DNA of 64,000 nt from Metabacillus crassostreae (GCF_016908395.1 NZ_JAFBDU010000014.1:1-64000), one strand, 5' to 3'; shown: positions 1 through 10,745, counted from the first letter of the stretch. Program-made: numbers and translations. Notes: generated by a model from the letters alone, not told the origin.

Positions 1-110
1 TGCTCATGTATTTCATTTTGTACTATATAGTACGTTTTTGTTAATCGAAATTAACGTTGGCACGCTTGGTTTTGTTTAGTTTTCAAAGATCATTTACTTG
101 AAACAACTTT
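1..110 (-). other. rRNA operon leader with boxA-like element (partial)
   Basis: Read on the minus strand, the stretch after P2 contains GATCTTTGAAAACTAAAC (boxA-like, about 75-92) followed by a leader resembling those just before 16S rRNA genes in Bacillus. In B. subtilis lysS is followed by an rRNA operon in the same orientation, which fits. The mature 16S start is not reached, so the rRNA gene is inferred, not seen. Confidence 0.55.
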
Positions 111-113
111 ATT

Positions 114-143
114 ATAATATCAAACATCATAACATAGAGTCAA
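114..143 (-). promoter_or_regulatory. rRNA-type downstream promoter P2
   Basis: Minus-strand -35 TTGACT (138-143) and -10 TATTAT (114-119), spacer 18 bp. A second TATAAT reading at 111-116 would give a 21-bp spacer and is less likely. Together with P1 it forms a tandem promoter pair reading off the left edge. Confidence 0.6.
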
Positions 144-198
144 GATGTTTTTATATTTTATTTCAACCTGTGTTGCGTGTTTCGCAGCAACGTATTCT

Positions 199-227
199 AA
201 TATAACACCACGATCAACCTTAGGCAA
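199..227 (-). promoter_or_regulatory. rRNA-type upstream promoter P1
   Basis: On the minus strand a -35 TTGCCT (222-227) and a -10 TATATT (199-204) are separated by exactly 17 bp. It lies about 85 bp upstream of a second promoter, and both point out of the left edge. Tandem promoters at this distance followed by a boxA-like leader are typical of Bacillus rRNA operons. The assignment to an rRNA operon is inferred, because the 16S gene itself lies outside the window. Confidence 0.6.
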
Positions 228-274
228 GTGTTTTTTTCATTTAAGCATTACAGATACCATTCTAAATTTATCAA

Positions 275-306
275 TAAAAAAACCTTTGCCATCATAGCAA
301 AGGTTT
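275..306 (-). terminator. lysS terminator
   Basis: Perfect 10-bp stem (280-289 with 297-306) and a 7-nt loop, followed on the minus strand by a run of T. It starts 5 nt after the lysS stop codon and separates lysS from the rRNA-type promoters. Confidence 0.85.
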
Positions 307-311
307 CCTTA

Positions 312-1871
<1,560 letters not shown>

Positions 1872-1902
1872 TTATCTGCATAAAACAGCAAGTCACTTGT
1901 TA

Positions 1903-2904
1903 TTAGCCAACTTGACTAGCACTCTCTTGTTTAGCTTCTATCTCTAAAACAAATTCATCTACTAGAGTTACGAATTCATCTCTTGTATTCGTTAAGTTAA
2001 TACCATTTCTTACTGTAGCATTACCTCTGATACCTTTTAAGTACCATGCAGCATGCTTTCTCATTTCTCTTACCGCGATGTTTTCATTTTTGAGCTCGAT
2101 TAAGCGGTCTAGATGTAATTTACAAACTTCCATCTTTTCACGAACTCCTGGTTCATCCATTAATTCACCAGTTTCTAAATATTTTACAGTGCGATATATC
2201 ATCCAAGGATTTCCTAAAGCTGCACGACCTATCATAACACCATCAACACCTGTTTCTTCAAGCATACGCTTTGCATCTTGAGGTGTAGTGACATCTCCGT
2301 TGCCAATAACAGGTATGTTAACAGCTTCCTTAACTTCTTTAATGATATCCCAATTCGCTGTTCCTTCATACATTTGTACACGAGTACGACCATGAAGTGC
2401 TATAGCCTTACCACCTGCACGTTCGATTGCCCGAGCATTTTCCACTGCATAAATATGATTATCATCCCAGCCCATACGCATTTTAACAGTTACTGGCTTG
2501 TCTACAGCTTCTACTACAGCAGATACCATATCGTAAATCTTATTTGGATCTAATAGCCATTTTGCTCCTGCATCACATTTAGTAATCTTCGGCACAGGGC
2601 ACCCCATGTTTATATCAATAATATCAGCTGTTGTGTTTTTATCAACAAATCTAGCAGCTTCAACTAATGTATCCTTTTCACCACCAAAGATTTGTAGACT
2701 CAAAGGCTTTTCTCTTTCATCAATATAAAGCATACCCATGGTTCTAGCATTATTTAATAAAATCGCCTTATCACTAACCATCTCTGCACAAACAAGGCCT
2801 GCACCAAACTCTTTAACCGTTAGTCGAAAGGCTGCATTACACACGCCTGCCATAGGTGCTAATACGACTCTATTTTTCAATTGTATATCACCAATACTAA
2901 ACAA
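1903..2904 (-). CDS. dusB: tRNA-dihydrouridine synthase
   Basis: FMN-dependent reductase converting specific uridines in tRNA to dihydrouridine with NADPH. The 333-residue TIM-barrel protein has the N-terminal flavin region (APMAG, 16-20), the catalytic cysteine in NMGCPVPK (Cys102) and GNGDV and GRAALGNPW phosphate-binding loops further on. The start is a TTG at 2904, 9 nt downstream of GGAGG; no ATG is available upstream. It follows yazB by about 25 nt and precedes lysS, as in B. subtilis (yacF). Probably cotranscribed with the folate genes. Confidence 0.95.
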   Translation of the reverse strand: MFSIGDIQLKNRVVLAPMAGVCNAAFRLTVKEFGAGLVCAEMVSDKAILLNNARTMGMLYIDEREKPLSLQIFGGEKDTLVEAARFVDKNTTADIIDINMGCPVPKITKCDAGAKWLLDPNKIYDMVSAVVEAVDKPVTVKMRMGWDDNHIYAVENARAIERAGGKAIALHGRTRVQMYEGTANWDIIKEVKEAVNIPVIGNGDVTTPQDAKRMLEETGVDGVMIGRAALGNPWMIYRTVKYLETGELMDEPGVREKMEVCKLHLDRLIELKNENIAVREMRKHAAWYLKGIRGNATVRNGINLTNTRDEFVTLVDEFVLEIEAKQESASQVG

Positions 2905-2929
2905 AAATGTTAACCTCCAATCTTTTCAG

Positions 2930-3133
2930 TTAATTCGGGGTAAGCTCTTCAACAGATACATTAAGAGCTTTAGCTACATCTTGAATAAATTGTTCATTGG
3001 GTTCACGGTTGCCTCTTTCTATTTCTCCTAATACAGAAACAGATACCCCAAGATCTTTCGCAAAGCTTTCTTGGGTAAAGCCTTTTAATTTTCTAAAAGC
3101 GCGAATACGTCTACCCCATTTTTCTGCTTCCAT
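2930..3133 (-). CDS. yazB: Small XRE-type helix-turn-helix protein
   Basis: A 67-residue protein that is essentially one Cro/CI-type DNA-binding domain: RAFRKLKGFTQ, then SFAKDLGVSVSVLGEIERG (helices 2-3 of the HTH, about residues 22-42). No partner or effector domain is visible. Its start lies 49 nt inside the 3' end of folK in another frame, so translation is probably coupled. The same gene, of unknown function, sits at this place in B. subtilis. Target genes cannot be inferred from the sequence. Confidence 0.85.
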   Translation of the reverse strand: MEAEKWGRRIRAFRKLKGFTQESFAKDLGVSVSVLGEIERGNREPNEQFIQDVAKALNVSVEELTPN

Positions 3134-3612
3134 ATTCGGACTCCTTCTTTATCATGTAATTGATCTATGATTGTTTTAATTGGTTGATCTAAAGTAGGAA
3201 TGCTAACAGTTTTGTCTAATTCATATAAAGGAATTAACACAAATGCTCTTTCATGCATTCTTGGGTGAGGAACAATAAGTTCTTCTGCTTCAATATTTTC
3301 ATTATTAAATAGTAAAATGTCAAGGTCTAACGTTCTTGGTCCCCATTTCACTTCGCGTTTTCGGTCTAATTCTTTTTCTATCTTTTGTAATTCAACCAGA
3401 AGCGCAACCGCTGATAAATCAGTCTTCACCTTAATAACCATATTTAGAAATTGCGCTTGATCTGTAAAGCCAATTGGATCTGTTTCATAAATTGAGGAAA
3501 TATCATCCACTTGAATAAAATCATGTTTATTCACTTTCGAAATGGCATTTATTAAATAGCTTTCTCGATCTCCTATATTTGAACCAAGTGCTAGATAAAC
3601 ATCATGTTTCAT
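3085..3612 (-). CDS. folK: 6-hydroxymethyl-7,8-dihydropterin pyrophosphokinase
   Basis: Transfers pyrophosphate from ATP to hydroxymethyl-dihydropterin, the step before dihydropteroate synthase in folate synthesis. The 175-residue protein shows the N-terminal ALGSNIGDR signature (8-16), the GPRTLDLDILLF signature (about 91-102) with the metal-binding DxD, and HPRMHERAFVL. Start ATG at 3612 follows GGGGAAG. It overlaps folB by 4 nt upstream and yazB by 49 nt downstream, so translational coupling is likely. Confidence 0.95.
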   Translation of the reverse strand: MKHDVYLALGSNIGDRESYLINAISKVNKHDFIQVDDISSIYETDPIGFTDQAQFLNMVIKVKTDLSAVALLVELQKIEKELDRKREVKWGPRTLDLDILLFNNENIEAEELIVPHPRMHERAFVLIPLYELDKTVSIPTLDQPIKTIIDQLHDKEGVRIWKQKNGVDVFALLEN

Positions 3613-3980
3613 GTTCTTCCCCTTTTAATCTCTACAGCTACTTCTTTATAATGTCCAGGTATTGGGGGATCTGGTTTTATTACCTTTACCGTACAATAAT
3701 GCACAGCTGTAAATTCTATTAAAATTTTTTGAGCTATATTTTCAGCAACAGCTTCAACTAGCTTATATGGTTCACCTTCAACAATACTTTTACAACATTT
3801 ATAAAGTGAGGCATAATTAATCGTTTGATCTAGATCATCTTGTTCTCCGGCTTTTTGTAAATCCAACTCAACTGTAAGATCTACTCTAAAACGTTGCCCT
3901 AATTTAGTTTCTTCCTTAAAAACTCCATGGTAGCCATAGAATTCCATTCCATCAACATAAATTTTATCGATGACCTCCAT
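3609..3980 (-). CDS. folB: Dihydroneopterin aldolase
   Basis: Converts dihydroneopterin to hydroxymethyl-dihydropterin and glycolaldehyde. The 123-residue protein has the family residues FYGYHGVFKEE (14-24), the central LDQTINYASLY and the C-terminal VKVIKPDPPIPGHY. B. subtilis FolB begins about three residues later; here the aligned codon is ATC, so the ATG at 3980 is preferred, with AGGG 7 nt upstream. The gene overlaps the end of folP by 17 nt and the start of folK by 4 nt. Confidence 0.95.
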   Translation of the reverse strand: MEVIDKIYVDGMEFYGYHGVFKEETKLGQRFRVDLTVELDLQKAGEQDDLDQTINYASLYKCCKSIVEGEPYKLVEAVAENIAQKILIEFTAVHYCTVKVIKPDPPIPGHYKEVAVEIKRGRT

Positions 3981-4845
3981 CCCCTTTCCCTAGCATAGCA
4001 TCCATCATTCTAGCCATTCTTGACATCTCTAACACATCATGAATTCTGATAATATGACATCCTTTTTCTATACCTAAACAAATAGTAGCACCAGTACCTT
4101 CCACTCGTTCATTTGGTGGCAAATCCAAAATGTTTCCGATAAAGGATTTTCTAGAGGTACCTAAAAGCACCGGGTATCCCAGGCGAGTAAATGCATCCAA
4201 ATTCCGCATAACATCCAGGTTATCATTTATTGTTTTGGCAAACCCAATCCCTGGATCAAGTATGATTTTATCATCTGTCACTCCAGCCTTTTTAGCGATA
4301 TTAACTGATTCAAGCAAATCTACAATCATATCCGGGATAAGCTGATCATAGTTTCGATCATGGCGATTATGCATAAGAATTATTGGCACGTTATATAATG
4401 CTGCTATATTTGCCATTTCAGGATCTGCCTTTGCTCCCCAAACATCATTGATAATTGAAGCACCTGCCTCAATGGCTTGCTTTGCAACTTCCGCTTTATA
4501 AGTATCAATCGAAATTGGTACATCCAATTCCTTTGATAGCTTATCTATTACAGGGATTACTCTTGCCAATTCATCATCTATAGAAACCGCCTTAGATCCA
4601 GGTCTAGTTGATTCCCCGCCAATATCAATTATATCTGCACCGTTTTTAACCATTTCTTTTGCATGATAAGTGGCTAATTCAAGATCTGTATAATTTCCAC
4701 CGTCAGAGAAGGAGTCTGGTGTTATATTTAAAATACCCATTACCAATGTCTTCTCTTCAATATTTAGGGAATATTTACCACAATTAATATAACACTGTTT
4801 GTTAGTACTAACTCTCATCCTCTTCTTCAGCCCTTTATAACTCAT
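3964..4845 (-). CDS. folP: Dihydropteroate synthase
   Basis: Condenses hydroxymethyl-dihydropterin pyrophosphate with p-aminobenzoate to give dihydropteroate; target of sulfonamides. A TIM barrel with GILNITPDSFSDGG (about 37-50), GGESTRPG, SIDTYKA, INDVWG, DPGIGF and TSRKSFIG, all in family order. Up to 293 residues; an internal ATG at 4818 would give 284 and neither start has a strong ribosome site, so the N-terminus is uncertain. The start at 4845 overlaps the end of pabC by 11 nt, consistent with coupling. Confidence 0.95.
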   Translation of the reverse strand: MSYKGLKKRMRVSTNKQCYINCGKYSLNIEEKTLVMGILNITPDSFSDGGNYTDLELATYHAKEMVKNGADIIDIGGESTRPGSKAVSIDDELARVIPVIDKLSKELDVPISIDTYKAEVAKQAIEAGASIINDVWGAKADPEMANIAALYNVPIILMHNRHDRNYDQLIPDMIVDLLESVNIAKKAGVTDDKIILDPGIGFAKTINDNLDVMRNLDAFTRLGYPVLLGTSRKSFIGNILDLPPNERVEGTGATICLGIEKGCHIIRIHDVLEMSRMARMMDAMLGKGDGGHR

Positions 4846-5695
4846 CTTTACTTAATAGTGTTTTCCTATAATGATCATACAAGTCCCTTAACTTTTTTAC
4901 AATTGTTCCTTCATTACCGTCAAAAATATGATCATTTACTTTTTTCACCGCTATTATCTCTTGAGAGGAATTTGTTAGGATGACCTCCTCAGCTTCGAGC
5001 ATTTGTTTCTTTGTATAAAAACCTTCGCTTACATCTATATCAAGATTCTCTAAGCACTTTATAATAAACTGTCTAGTTATTCCGTTAAGGATCCCCGTTT
5101 CAACTGCCGGGGTATAAACAGAGTTGTTTTTAACCCAAAAAACGTTTGATACAATACCTTCTGCCACAAAACCATTAGCAGTTAAAAATATCCCCTCATT
5201 TTCAGGTGTCTCCTTAATTTCTCGTTTCCCTAAAATGTTGTTTAAATAATGGTGTGACTTTAGTCGAAAGGGTCCTTCTGGAGTGTTTCTTGGAATTTCA
5301 AGGAGGACAACGTCTTTTTCATCGTTATTTAAAGGTGGGGCTTTCCTTAAAAAGCAGAGAAGATTTGGCTTATCATAAGTTTGAAGAAGCTTTCCTACCT
5401 CACCATTTCCTGCTGAAATATTCAAACGTACTGTTACATCTTCATCATGACATTGATTTAGCTTCAATAGCTTTTGAAGGATTTCCATTATTTCATCGAA
5501 ATTTATTTGATAATGAATACCTAGTTCATCCACTGCTAATTGAAGTCTTTTTAAATGATCTTCTAATAGGAAAGGAAACCCTTTATAAACTCTAAATGTT
5601 TCAAATACACCTAAACCATAAAGAAAGCCATGATCAAATGGAGAAATCGTGGCTTCTGTATCCTTTACATAATGTGAATTTATATATATATACAC
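4835..5695 (-). CDS. pabC: 4-amino-4-deoxychorismate lyase
   Basis: PLP-dependent fold-type IV enzyme that releases pyruvate from aminodeoxychorismate to give p-aminobenzoate. Family features: SPFDHGFLYGLGVFETFRVY near the N-terminus, FRLKSHHYLNNILGKRE carrying the PLP lysine (about 146), and GFVAEGIVSNVFW. The start is a GTG at 5695, only 4 nt after the pabA stop codon, with a weak ribosome site, so it probably depends on coupling. 286 residues, close to the B. subtilis protein. Confidence 0.93.
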   Translation of the reverse strand: MYIYINSHYVKDTEATISPFDHGFLYGLGVFETFRVYKGFPFLLEDHLKRLQLAVDELGIHYQINFDEIMEILQKLLKLNQCHDEDVTVRLNISAGNGEVGKLLQTYDKPNLLCFLRKAPPLNNDEKDVVLLEIPRNTPEGPFRLKSHHYLNNILGKREIKETPENEGIFLTANGFVAEGIVSNVFWVKNNSVYTPAVETGILNGITRQFIIKCLENLDIDVSEGFYTKKQMLEAEEVILTNSSQEIIAVKKVNDHIFDGNEGTIVKKLRDLYDHYRKTLLSKDEL

Positions 5696-5699
5696 GTAA

Positions 5700-6284
5700 T
5701 TAGCTCTTTTCTACTAATTTATATTGATCTATAAAATTCTTTAATAGGTCTTTTCCAAAAGATGTCATAATGGATTCTGGATGAAATTGAACTCCTTCGA
5801 TAGGTAATGTTTTATGACGTACGGCCATAATCTCATTTTCATCTGTCCATGCGGTAACTTCTAAACAGTCGGGAAGAGTTTCATTTTTAACAATAAGAGA
5901 ATGATATCTCGTCGCTGTAAATGGGTTTTCCATGTTTTTAAAAATCGTATCACCATTATGATTAATTTCCGATGTTTTTCCATGCATCAACCGTTCAGCA
6001 CGTATAACATCTCCACCAAACACCTGTGCAATTGATTGGTGACCAAGACACACACCAAAAATCGGAATCTTGCCTGCAAAGTATTCTATAGCTTCCATGC
6101 TTATGCCTGCTTCATTTGGACTACAAGGTCCAGGTGATATCATTAAAAATTGTGGGTTTAACTGTTCAATTTCTGAAATGGTTATTTCATCATTGCGCTT
6201 TACCATTAACTCTTCACCAAGTTCACCTAAATATTGTACTAAATTAAACGTAAATGAATCATAATTATCAATCATTAAAATCAC
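5700..6284 (-). CDS. pabA: Aminodeoxychorismate/anthranilate synthase glutaminase subunit
   Basis: Class I glutamine amidotransferase supplying ammonia to PabB, and in Bacillus also to anthranilate synthase TrpE (gene also called trpG). The catalytic triad is visible: Cys79 in GVCLGHQ, His168 and Glu170 in VQFHPES. The frame opens three codons earlier at a GTG, but that overlaps the Shine-Dalgarno; the GTG at 6284 is 8 nt from GAGG and yields the family N-terminus [11 protein letters not shown] (194 residues). The start region is covered by (G/T)AG triplets typical of a TRAP binding site. Its ribosome site lies in the end of pabB. Confidence 0.95.
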   Translation of the reverse strand: MILMIDNYDSFTFNLVQYLGELGEELMVKRNDEITISEIEQLNPQFLMISPGPCSPNEAGISMEAIEYFAGKIPIFGVCLGHQSIAQVFGGDVIRAERLMHGKTSEINHNGDTIFKNMENPFTATRYHSLIVKNETLPDCLEVTAWTDENEIMAVRHKTLPIEGVQFHPESIMTSFGKDLLKNFIDQYKLVEKS

Positions 6285-6341
6285 TAAACTCACCTCAGCC
6301 TAAAATTTTCTCTTCTTTACTCAACTCAATTGCTTTAACTA
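6284..6341 (-). promoter_or_regulatory. Probable TRAP binding site over pabA start
   Basis: On the minus strand, TAG or GAG triplets begin at 6341, 6327, 6322, 6312, 6302, 6296, 6291 and 6286. The last seven fall on a roughly 5-nt grid (triplet plus two spacer bases, some positions skipped). The row runs through the Shine-Dalgarno and ends at the GTG start. In B. subtilis, tryptophan-bound TRAP blocks trpG/pabA translation at just such a site. Seen in sequence; binding is inferred. Confidence 0.7.
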
Positions 6342-7707
6342 AAGCCCTTGCTTTCTTTAAGGACTCTTTATATTCATAATCCGGATTAGAATCGATAACA
6401 ATTCCAGCACCAGATTGAACATACCCAAAACCATCTTTAGCAAGTAATGTACGAATAACAATATTTAGCTCCATATTTTCATCAAAACCAATCCAGCCTA
6501 TTGACCCTGTATAGATCCCTCGTCTTGTTGGTTCTAATTCTTCGATGATTTCCATCGTCCTTACCTTTGGTGCTCCTGTTATTGTACCACCTGGAAAGGT
6601 CGCTTTGATAACATCTGCATAATTTGCTTCATTTTTTAATTTCCCTCGAACATTTGAAACGATATGCATCACATGGGAGTACTTTTCAATCACCATAAAT
6701 TCATTAACATGAACAGACCCATATTCACAAACTCTACCAAGATCATTACGTTCTAGATCAACAAGCATAACGTGCTCTGCTCTTTCTTTCTCGTTCTGTA
6801 TTAATTCGTTTGCTAGCTTATTGTCTTCCTCTTCATCTCTACCCCTAGATCGTGTTCCAGCAATAGGACGCGTGCTGACTGAATCCCCTTGTTTTTTCAC
6901 TAAAAGTTCTGGTGAACCACTAACAATTTGAAACTCAGGAAAATGCAGATAAGCCATATATGGTGATGGATTTATCTTCCGTAATGTTTCATATATTTTT
7001 AAGGGAGTATTCTCTAATTGGAAATGCTGTCTAACAGAAAGATTCACTTGGAATACATCACCCTGAGAGATATATTCTTTAATTGCATCAACAGCCTTTT
7101 TAAAGGCTTCTTTCGAAAAAGTAACAGGTGTATGTGTTGAAATATCAGGCTTAAGAAATGCTTCTTCACCTTCTATCTTACTTGTCCAGTCTTTCTTCAG
7201 TTCCTGTAATCTCTCTTGTGCCTTTGTAAGATTCTGATCATTATAATAATGTGTAATTAACCATAGTTTTGACGTTTGATGATCATATACGGCAACATCA
7301 TCAAATAGCAGGAAATAAAGATCCGGTGTTTCCAAATCATCGTTAGCAACTACAGGTAACTTCTCAAAATGCCTTACACAATCATAGCTAATAAAACCTA
7401 TTGCTCCACCTTGAAAGTCCGGCAGATCCGGATCTGACTTTGTATAATATTGACTAAACCATTCTCTAAAAAGATCAAGTGGTTTTCCACTCATAATCTC
7501 CCTTTCACCTTTATCGATAATAGTAAGTGTTTCACCCTTACCCTTAACAGATGCAAATGGATTAATTCCCGCTATACTATACCTTCCACCACGAGCACTT
7601 TCTAAAAAGGCATGTTCATTTTCATTCTTAGATAAATATTTATATTGATCAAAAAAGTTACCTTCATAGTCAAACTGTATGCTTAACGAAGTTCTTCTTT
7701 GGTGCAT
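6295..7707 (-). CDS. pabB: Aminodeoxychorismate synthase component I
   Basis: With PabA and ammonia, converts chorismate to 4-amino-4-deoxychorismate. The 470-residue chorismate-binding enzyme shows [10 protein letters not shown] in the N-terminal half and in the C-terminal half [21 protein letters not shown]-like residues, [42 protein letters not shown] and the terminal [10 protein letters not shown]. The ATG at 7707 has AAGGAG 9 nt upstream. First gene of the folate operon; the cysK terminator lies just upstream, so it has its own promoter. Its stop codon is inside the TRAP-type triplet row for pabA. Confidence 0.95.
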   Translation of the reverse strand: MHQRRTSLSIQFDYEGNFFDQYKYLSKNENEHAFLESARGGRYSIAGINPFASVKGKGETLTIIDKGEREIMSGKPLDLFREWFSQYYTKSDPDLPDFQGGAIGFISYDCVRHFEKLPVVANDDLETPDLYFLLFDDVAVYDHQTSKLWLITHYYNDQNLTKAQERLQELKKDWTSKIEGEEAFLKPDISTHTPVTFSKEAFKKAVDAIKEYISQGDVFQVNLSVRQHFQLENTPLKIYETLRKINPSPYMAYLHFPEFQIVSGSPELLVKKQGDSVSTRPIAGTRSRGRDEEEDNKLANELIQNEKERAEHVMLVDLERNDLGRVCEYGSVHVNEFMVIEKYSHVMHIVSNVRGKLKNEANYADVIKATFPGGTITGAPKVRTMEIIEELEPTRRGIYTGSIGWIGFDENMELNIVIRTLLAKDGFGYVQSGAGIVIDSNPDYEYKESLKKARALVKAIELSKEEKILG

Positions 7708-7818
7708 CTGTTATCTCTCCTTTAAAACTCTTACTACCATTTTACATAAATGTAATGAAGATAACATATTAATTTACTTTTTACATGTAGAAAATACAAA
7801 CTTTTAAACTTTTTGAAT

Positions 7819-7850
7819 AAAAAAAGAGGCTGACAAAGTCAAGCCTCTCT
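7819..7850 (-). terminator. cysK terminator
   Basis: Stem pairing AGAGGCT with AGCCTCT plus an inner GAC/GTC pair with one bulge, followed on the minus strand by a run of seven T. It separates cysK from the folate operon. Confidence 0.8.
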
Positions 7851-7865
7851 CTTAATGTATGAAAA

Positions 7866-8789
7866 TCAATCAAATTGATATAACGGAGTACTTAAGTAAC
7901 GCTCACCATTACTTGGAATAACAGCTAAGACTTTTTTACCTTTTCCAAGCTCTTTAGCAACCTTTAATGCTGCAAAAATCGCTGCACCAGATGAAATACC
8001 ACCAAGAATACCCTCTTCTTTAGCAGCTCTTCTTGCTGTTTCAAATGCTTCTTCATTTTTAACAGTAATAACTTCATCATATACATTAGTATTAAGGATA
8101 TCTGGAACAAACCCTGCACCAATACCTTGGATTTTATGAGGACCTGGTTTTCCACCTGAAAGAACTGGTGAATCTGTTGGCTCTACTGCATATATCTTAA
8201 TATCTGAATAATTCTCTTTTAAAACTGATCCAGCCCCAGTGATTGTACCACCTGTACCAATACCAGATACAAAGGCATCTAATTGATCACCCATTTGTGA
8301 AACAATTTCTTTACCAGTTGTTAAACGGTGAACTTCTGGATTTGCTTCATTTTTAAATTGTTGAGGCATAAAGTAACCATGTTCTTTTGAAAGCTCTTCA
8401 GCTTTACGAATTGCTCCACCCATTCCTTCAGCACCTGGTGTAAGGACTAATTCTGCACCATATGCACGAAGAAGATTTCTACGTTCCATACTCATTGTAT
8501 CAGGCATAACTAAGATTGCTTTAATGCCTTTTGCTGCAGCAACCATAGCTAAACCAATACCAGTATTTCCACTAGTTGGTTCAATAATTGTGTCACCTGG
8601 TTTTAAATCACCCTTTTGTTCAGCAGCTTCAATCATTGCAAGACCGATACGATCTTTAACACTGCTTCCTGGGTTCATAAACTCAAGCTTTAAATAAACA
8701 TCTGCACTATTATCATCTACAAGTCTGTTTAGCTTTACAATTGGTGTTTCTCCTATAAGTTCATGTATAGAATTTGCTACGCGTGACAT
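7866..8789 (-). CDS. cysK: Cysteine synthase (O-acetylserine sulfhydrylase)
   Basis: PLP enzyme making cysteine from O-acetylserine and sulfide. The 307-residue protein has the PLP lysine Lys45 in [10 protein letters not shown], the substrate loop [13 protein letters not shown], the phosphate-binding [10 protein letters not shown] and the C-terminal [10 protein letters not shown]. Single-gene transcription unit with a consensus promoter upstream and a terminator downstream. In B. subtilis CysK also acts with the repressor CymR to sense sulfur supply; a CymR-like site follows the -10 box here. Confidence 0.96.
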   Translation of the reverse strand: MSRVANSIHELIGETPIVKLNRLVDDNSADVYLKLEFMNPGSSVKDRIGLAMIEAAEQKGDLKPGDTIIEPTSGNTGIGLAMVAAAKGIKAILVMPDTMSMERRNLLRAYGAELVLTPGAEGMGGAIRKAEELSKEHGYFMPQQFKNEANPEVHRLTTGKEIVSQMGDQLDAFVSGIGTGGTITGAGSVLKENYSDIKIYAVEPTDSPVLSGGKPGPHKIQGIGAGFVPDILNTNVYDEVITVKNEEAFETARRAAKEEGILGGISSGAAIFAALKVAKELGKGKKVLAVIPSNGERYLSTPLYQFD

Positions 8790-8812
8790 CTAAGTTCCTC
8801 CCCTATCCCGAG

Positions 8813-8836
8813 TAATTTCATTGGATTTATAAGTAA
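8813..8836 (-). promoter_or_regulatory. Possible CymR operator
   Basis: Just downstream of the cysK -10 box the plus strand reads CATTGGATTTATAAG, close to the ATTGGAATT core I recall for CymR sites in Bacillus and Staphylococcus. The position suits a repressor. The match is partial and no regulator gene is in the window. Confidence 0.4.
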
Positions 8837-8863
8837 TATAGCAATTCTTTTCATAATTGTCAA
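8835..8863 (-). promoter_or_regulatory. cysK SigA promoter
   Basis: Minus-strand TTGACA (8858-8863), 17-bp spacer, TATATT (8835-8840), directly upstream of cysK. Confidence 0.85.
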
Positions 8864-8893
8864 AACATTTTACTTACTTTACCTTACGTTTTA

Positions 8894-9799
8894 TTACTTA
8901 TTTTCATAAAACCAAGTTACTCCTATTTCATCCCATAAAGGATCGACTGAAACATTACCTTCCATCTGCTCTAATGCAATTTGTCTACGAATTTGACTCT
9001 TCACATCTTCATAGGTGTAAGCTTTACCTTTAATTTTTTCATGAAGCATGATAACCGCATAACCTGTATCTACTTTTATCGGGCCACTCCATTCCCCTTT
9101 ATCAAGGCTTGAAGCTTCTTCTAAATAAGAGCCAGGTACATATTCATTATTAGTAGAGATAAATCCGATATCTCCTCCCTGATTTGCTGTAAACTCATCA
9201 GTTGAGACTTCTAAAGCAAGAGCTTCAAAACTTGAACCTCCATTTAATTCTTCAATCACCATTTTAGCTTCTTTTTCTGACTTTACGATAATGTGAGATA
9301 AATGATATGTTTCATCTATATCATATAACTCTTTATTGCTATCATAGAACTTCCTTATCTCTTCCTCTGATACAGATACATCACGCGTTAATAATTCTTC
9401 TAATAAGATACTATAACGAATTTGTTGCTCCCAGTTTTGCTCGTTTCCAAACTGTTCCTCATCTAAAGAGTTATACATTGATTTATAAACAGCCAATTCA
9501 CGTTGAATGAGTTCATCAGAAACTGTTATTTCATATTTTTCAGCCAGTTCCTCTACTACATGTAGATTCACTAATTCTTTTAATGTTTCTTGTCCAAATT
9601 GCTCTTCTAGTTTGTTCATCCATTGATCTCTAGATATTGTTTCTTCTCCAATCGTTGCAATTACCTCATTCTGTTCATCTTCATTTGATGATACAGGGAT
9701 GGCTCCTTGCCCTTGATTTTTTGAAGTAAAATAGCCTATTGTCACGCAGTTTGTGATAACTAAGCTAAAAATGATCACCCACAGTGTTTTACTACCCAA
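8894..9799 (-). CDS. yacD: Membrane-anchored peptidyl-prolyl isomerase, SurA/PrsA type
   Basis: Extracytoplasmic protein with a short cytoplasmic start, one N-terminal membrane segment (LWVIIFSLVITNCVTIGYF), a helical SurA-like N domain and a parvulin domain (LSHIIVKSEKEAKM to YAVIMLHEKIKG). No lipobox is seen, so it is probably held by the uncleaved helix. The frame begins at a TTG at 9817, but GGGAG lies between it and the TTG at 9799, 9 nt from the latter; that start gives MGSKTLW, matching MKSRTIW of B. subtilis YacD. Follows hslO by about 30 nt. Its substrates are unknown. Confidence 0.85.
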   Translation of the reverse strand: MGSKTLWVIIFSLVITNCVTIGYFTSKNQGQGAIPVSSNEDEQNEVIATIGEETISRDQWMNKLEEQFGQETLKELVNLHVVEELAEKYEITVSDELIQRELAVYKSMYNSLDEEQFGNEQNWEQQIRYSILLEELLTRDVSVSEEEIRKFYDSNKELYDIDETYHLSHIIVKSEKEAKMVIEELNGGSSFEALALEVSTDEFTANQGGDIGFISTNNEYVPGSYLEEASSLDKGEWSGPIKVDTGYAVIMLHEKIKGKAYTYEDVKSQIRRQIALEQMEGNVSVDPLWDEIGVTWFYENK

Positions 9800-9829
9800 C
9801 TCTTCCAACTCCCACAATTAGCAAAAGTA

Positions 9830-10705
9830 CTACTCTGCTGCTCTCTTTAATTCTTCTAGATCTTGTTTATTAAGATGGTATAACTCATTGCAAAAGTGGC
9901 ACTGTGCTTCTGCTTGACCATCCTCATCAATCATTGCCTGTATTTCCTCTGTCCCTAAACTAACAATTGCATTTTCAATTCGTTCTTTTGAACAATGACA
10001 TTTAAACTGGACAGGTTGCTTGTCTAAAATCCTAACATTTCCCTCACCAAGAACTTCTTCTAGTATTTCTTCAGGAGTTAAACCTCGTTGAATTAATCTT
10101 GAAATCGGTTCAATTGTACTTAATCTTTGTTCAATTTTTGTTATTGTGTCTTCTTCAGCACCAGGTAATAACTGAATAATAAATCCACCTGAAGCTAATA
10201 TTGTATTATCAGGATTCACTAATACTCCTACTCCAACTGAAGAAGGAATTTGTTCTGATGTTACTAAATAATATGTAAAATCTTCTCCTAATTCACCAGA
10301 TACAATCGGTACTTGTCCAGAGAAGTGGTCTTTCAAGCCTAAATCTTTAACAACTGTTAAATTCCCTTCGGTCCCTACTGCTCTAGCTACATCTAGTTTT
10401 CCTTTATCATTTAAATCAAAATGTGTTTGAGGGTTTGTCACATATCCTCTTACCTCACCCTTTGAATTACTGTCTACAAGGATAGGACCTAAAGGACCTC
10501 CACCTTCAATTTTTATCGTTAACTTTGCATCACCTTTTAGCATAGAACCTAGCATGACACCAGCTGTCATTGAACGTCCTAAAGCAGCAGAAGCTGTTGG
10601 CCAGGTTTGATGTCTTCTTTGAGCCTCCGCTACTGTATCTGTTGTTCTAGATGCATAGGCTCTTACTTGATCATTATATGCAAGAGCTTTTATTAAATAA
10701 TCCAT
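9830..10705 (-). CDS. hslO: Redox-regulated chaperone Hsp33
   Basis: Cytoplasmic holdase activated when oxidative stress oxidises its zinc-bound cysteines. The 291-residue protein ends with the redox switch: CHC (238-240) and CHFC (271-274), four cysteines that bind zinc in the reduced form. The N-terminal two thirds is the Hsp33 fold, with [21 protein letters not shown]. The ATG at 10705 follows AAGGAG. Lies in a run with coaX upstream and yacD downstream, as in B. subtilis. Confidence 0.95.
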   Translation of the reverse strand: MDYLIKALAYNDQVRAYASRTTDTVAEAQRRHQTWPTASAALGRSMTAGVMLGSMLKGDAKLTIKIEGGGPLGPILVDSNSKGEVRGYVTNPQTHFDLNDKGKLDVARAVGTEGNLTVVKDLGLKDHFSGQVPIVSGELGEDFTYYLVTSEQIPSSVGVGVLVNPDNTILASGGFIIQLLPGAEEDTITKIEQRLSTIEPISRLIQRGLTPEEILEEVLGEGNVRILDKQPVQFKCHCSKERIENAIVSLGTEEIQAMIDEDGQAEAQCHFCNELYHLNKQDLEELKRAAE

Positions 10706-10745
10706 GTTGTAAAATCTCCTTCCAAGCCCATCGATAGTTTCTTCA

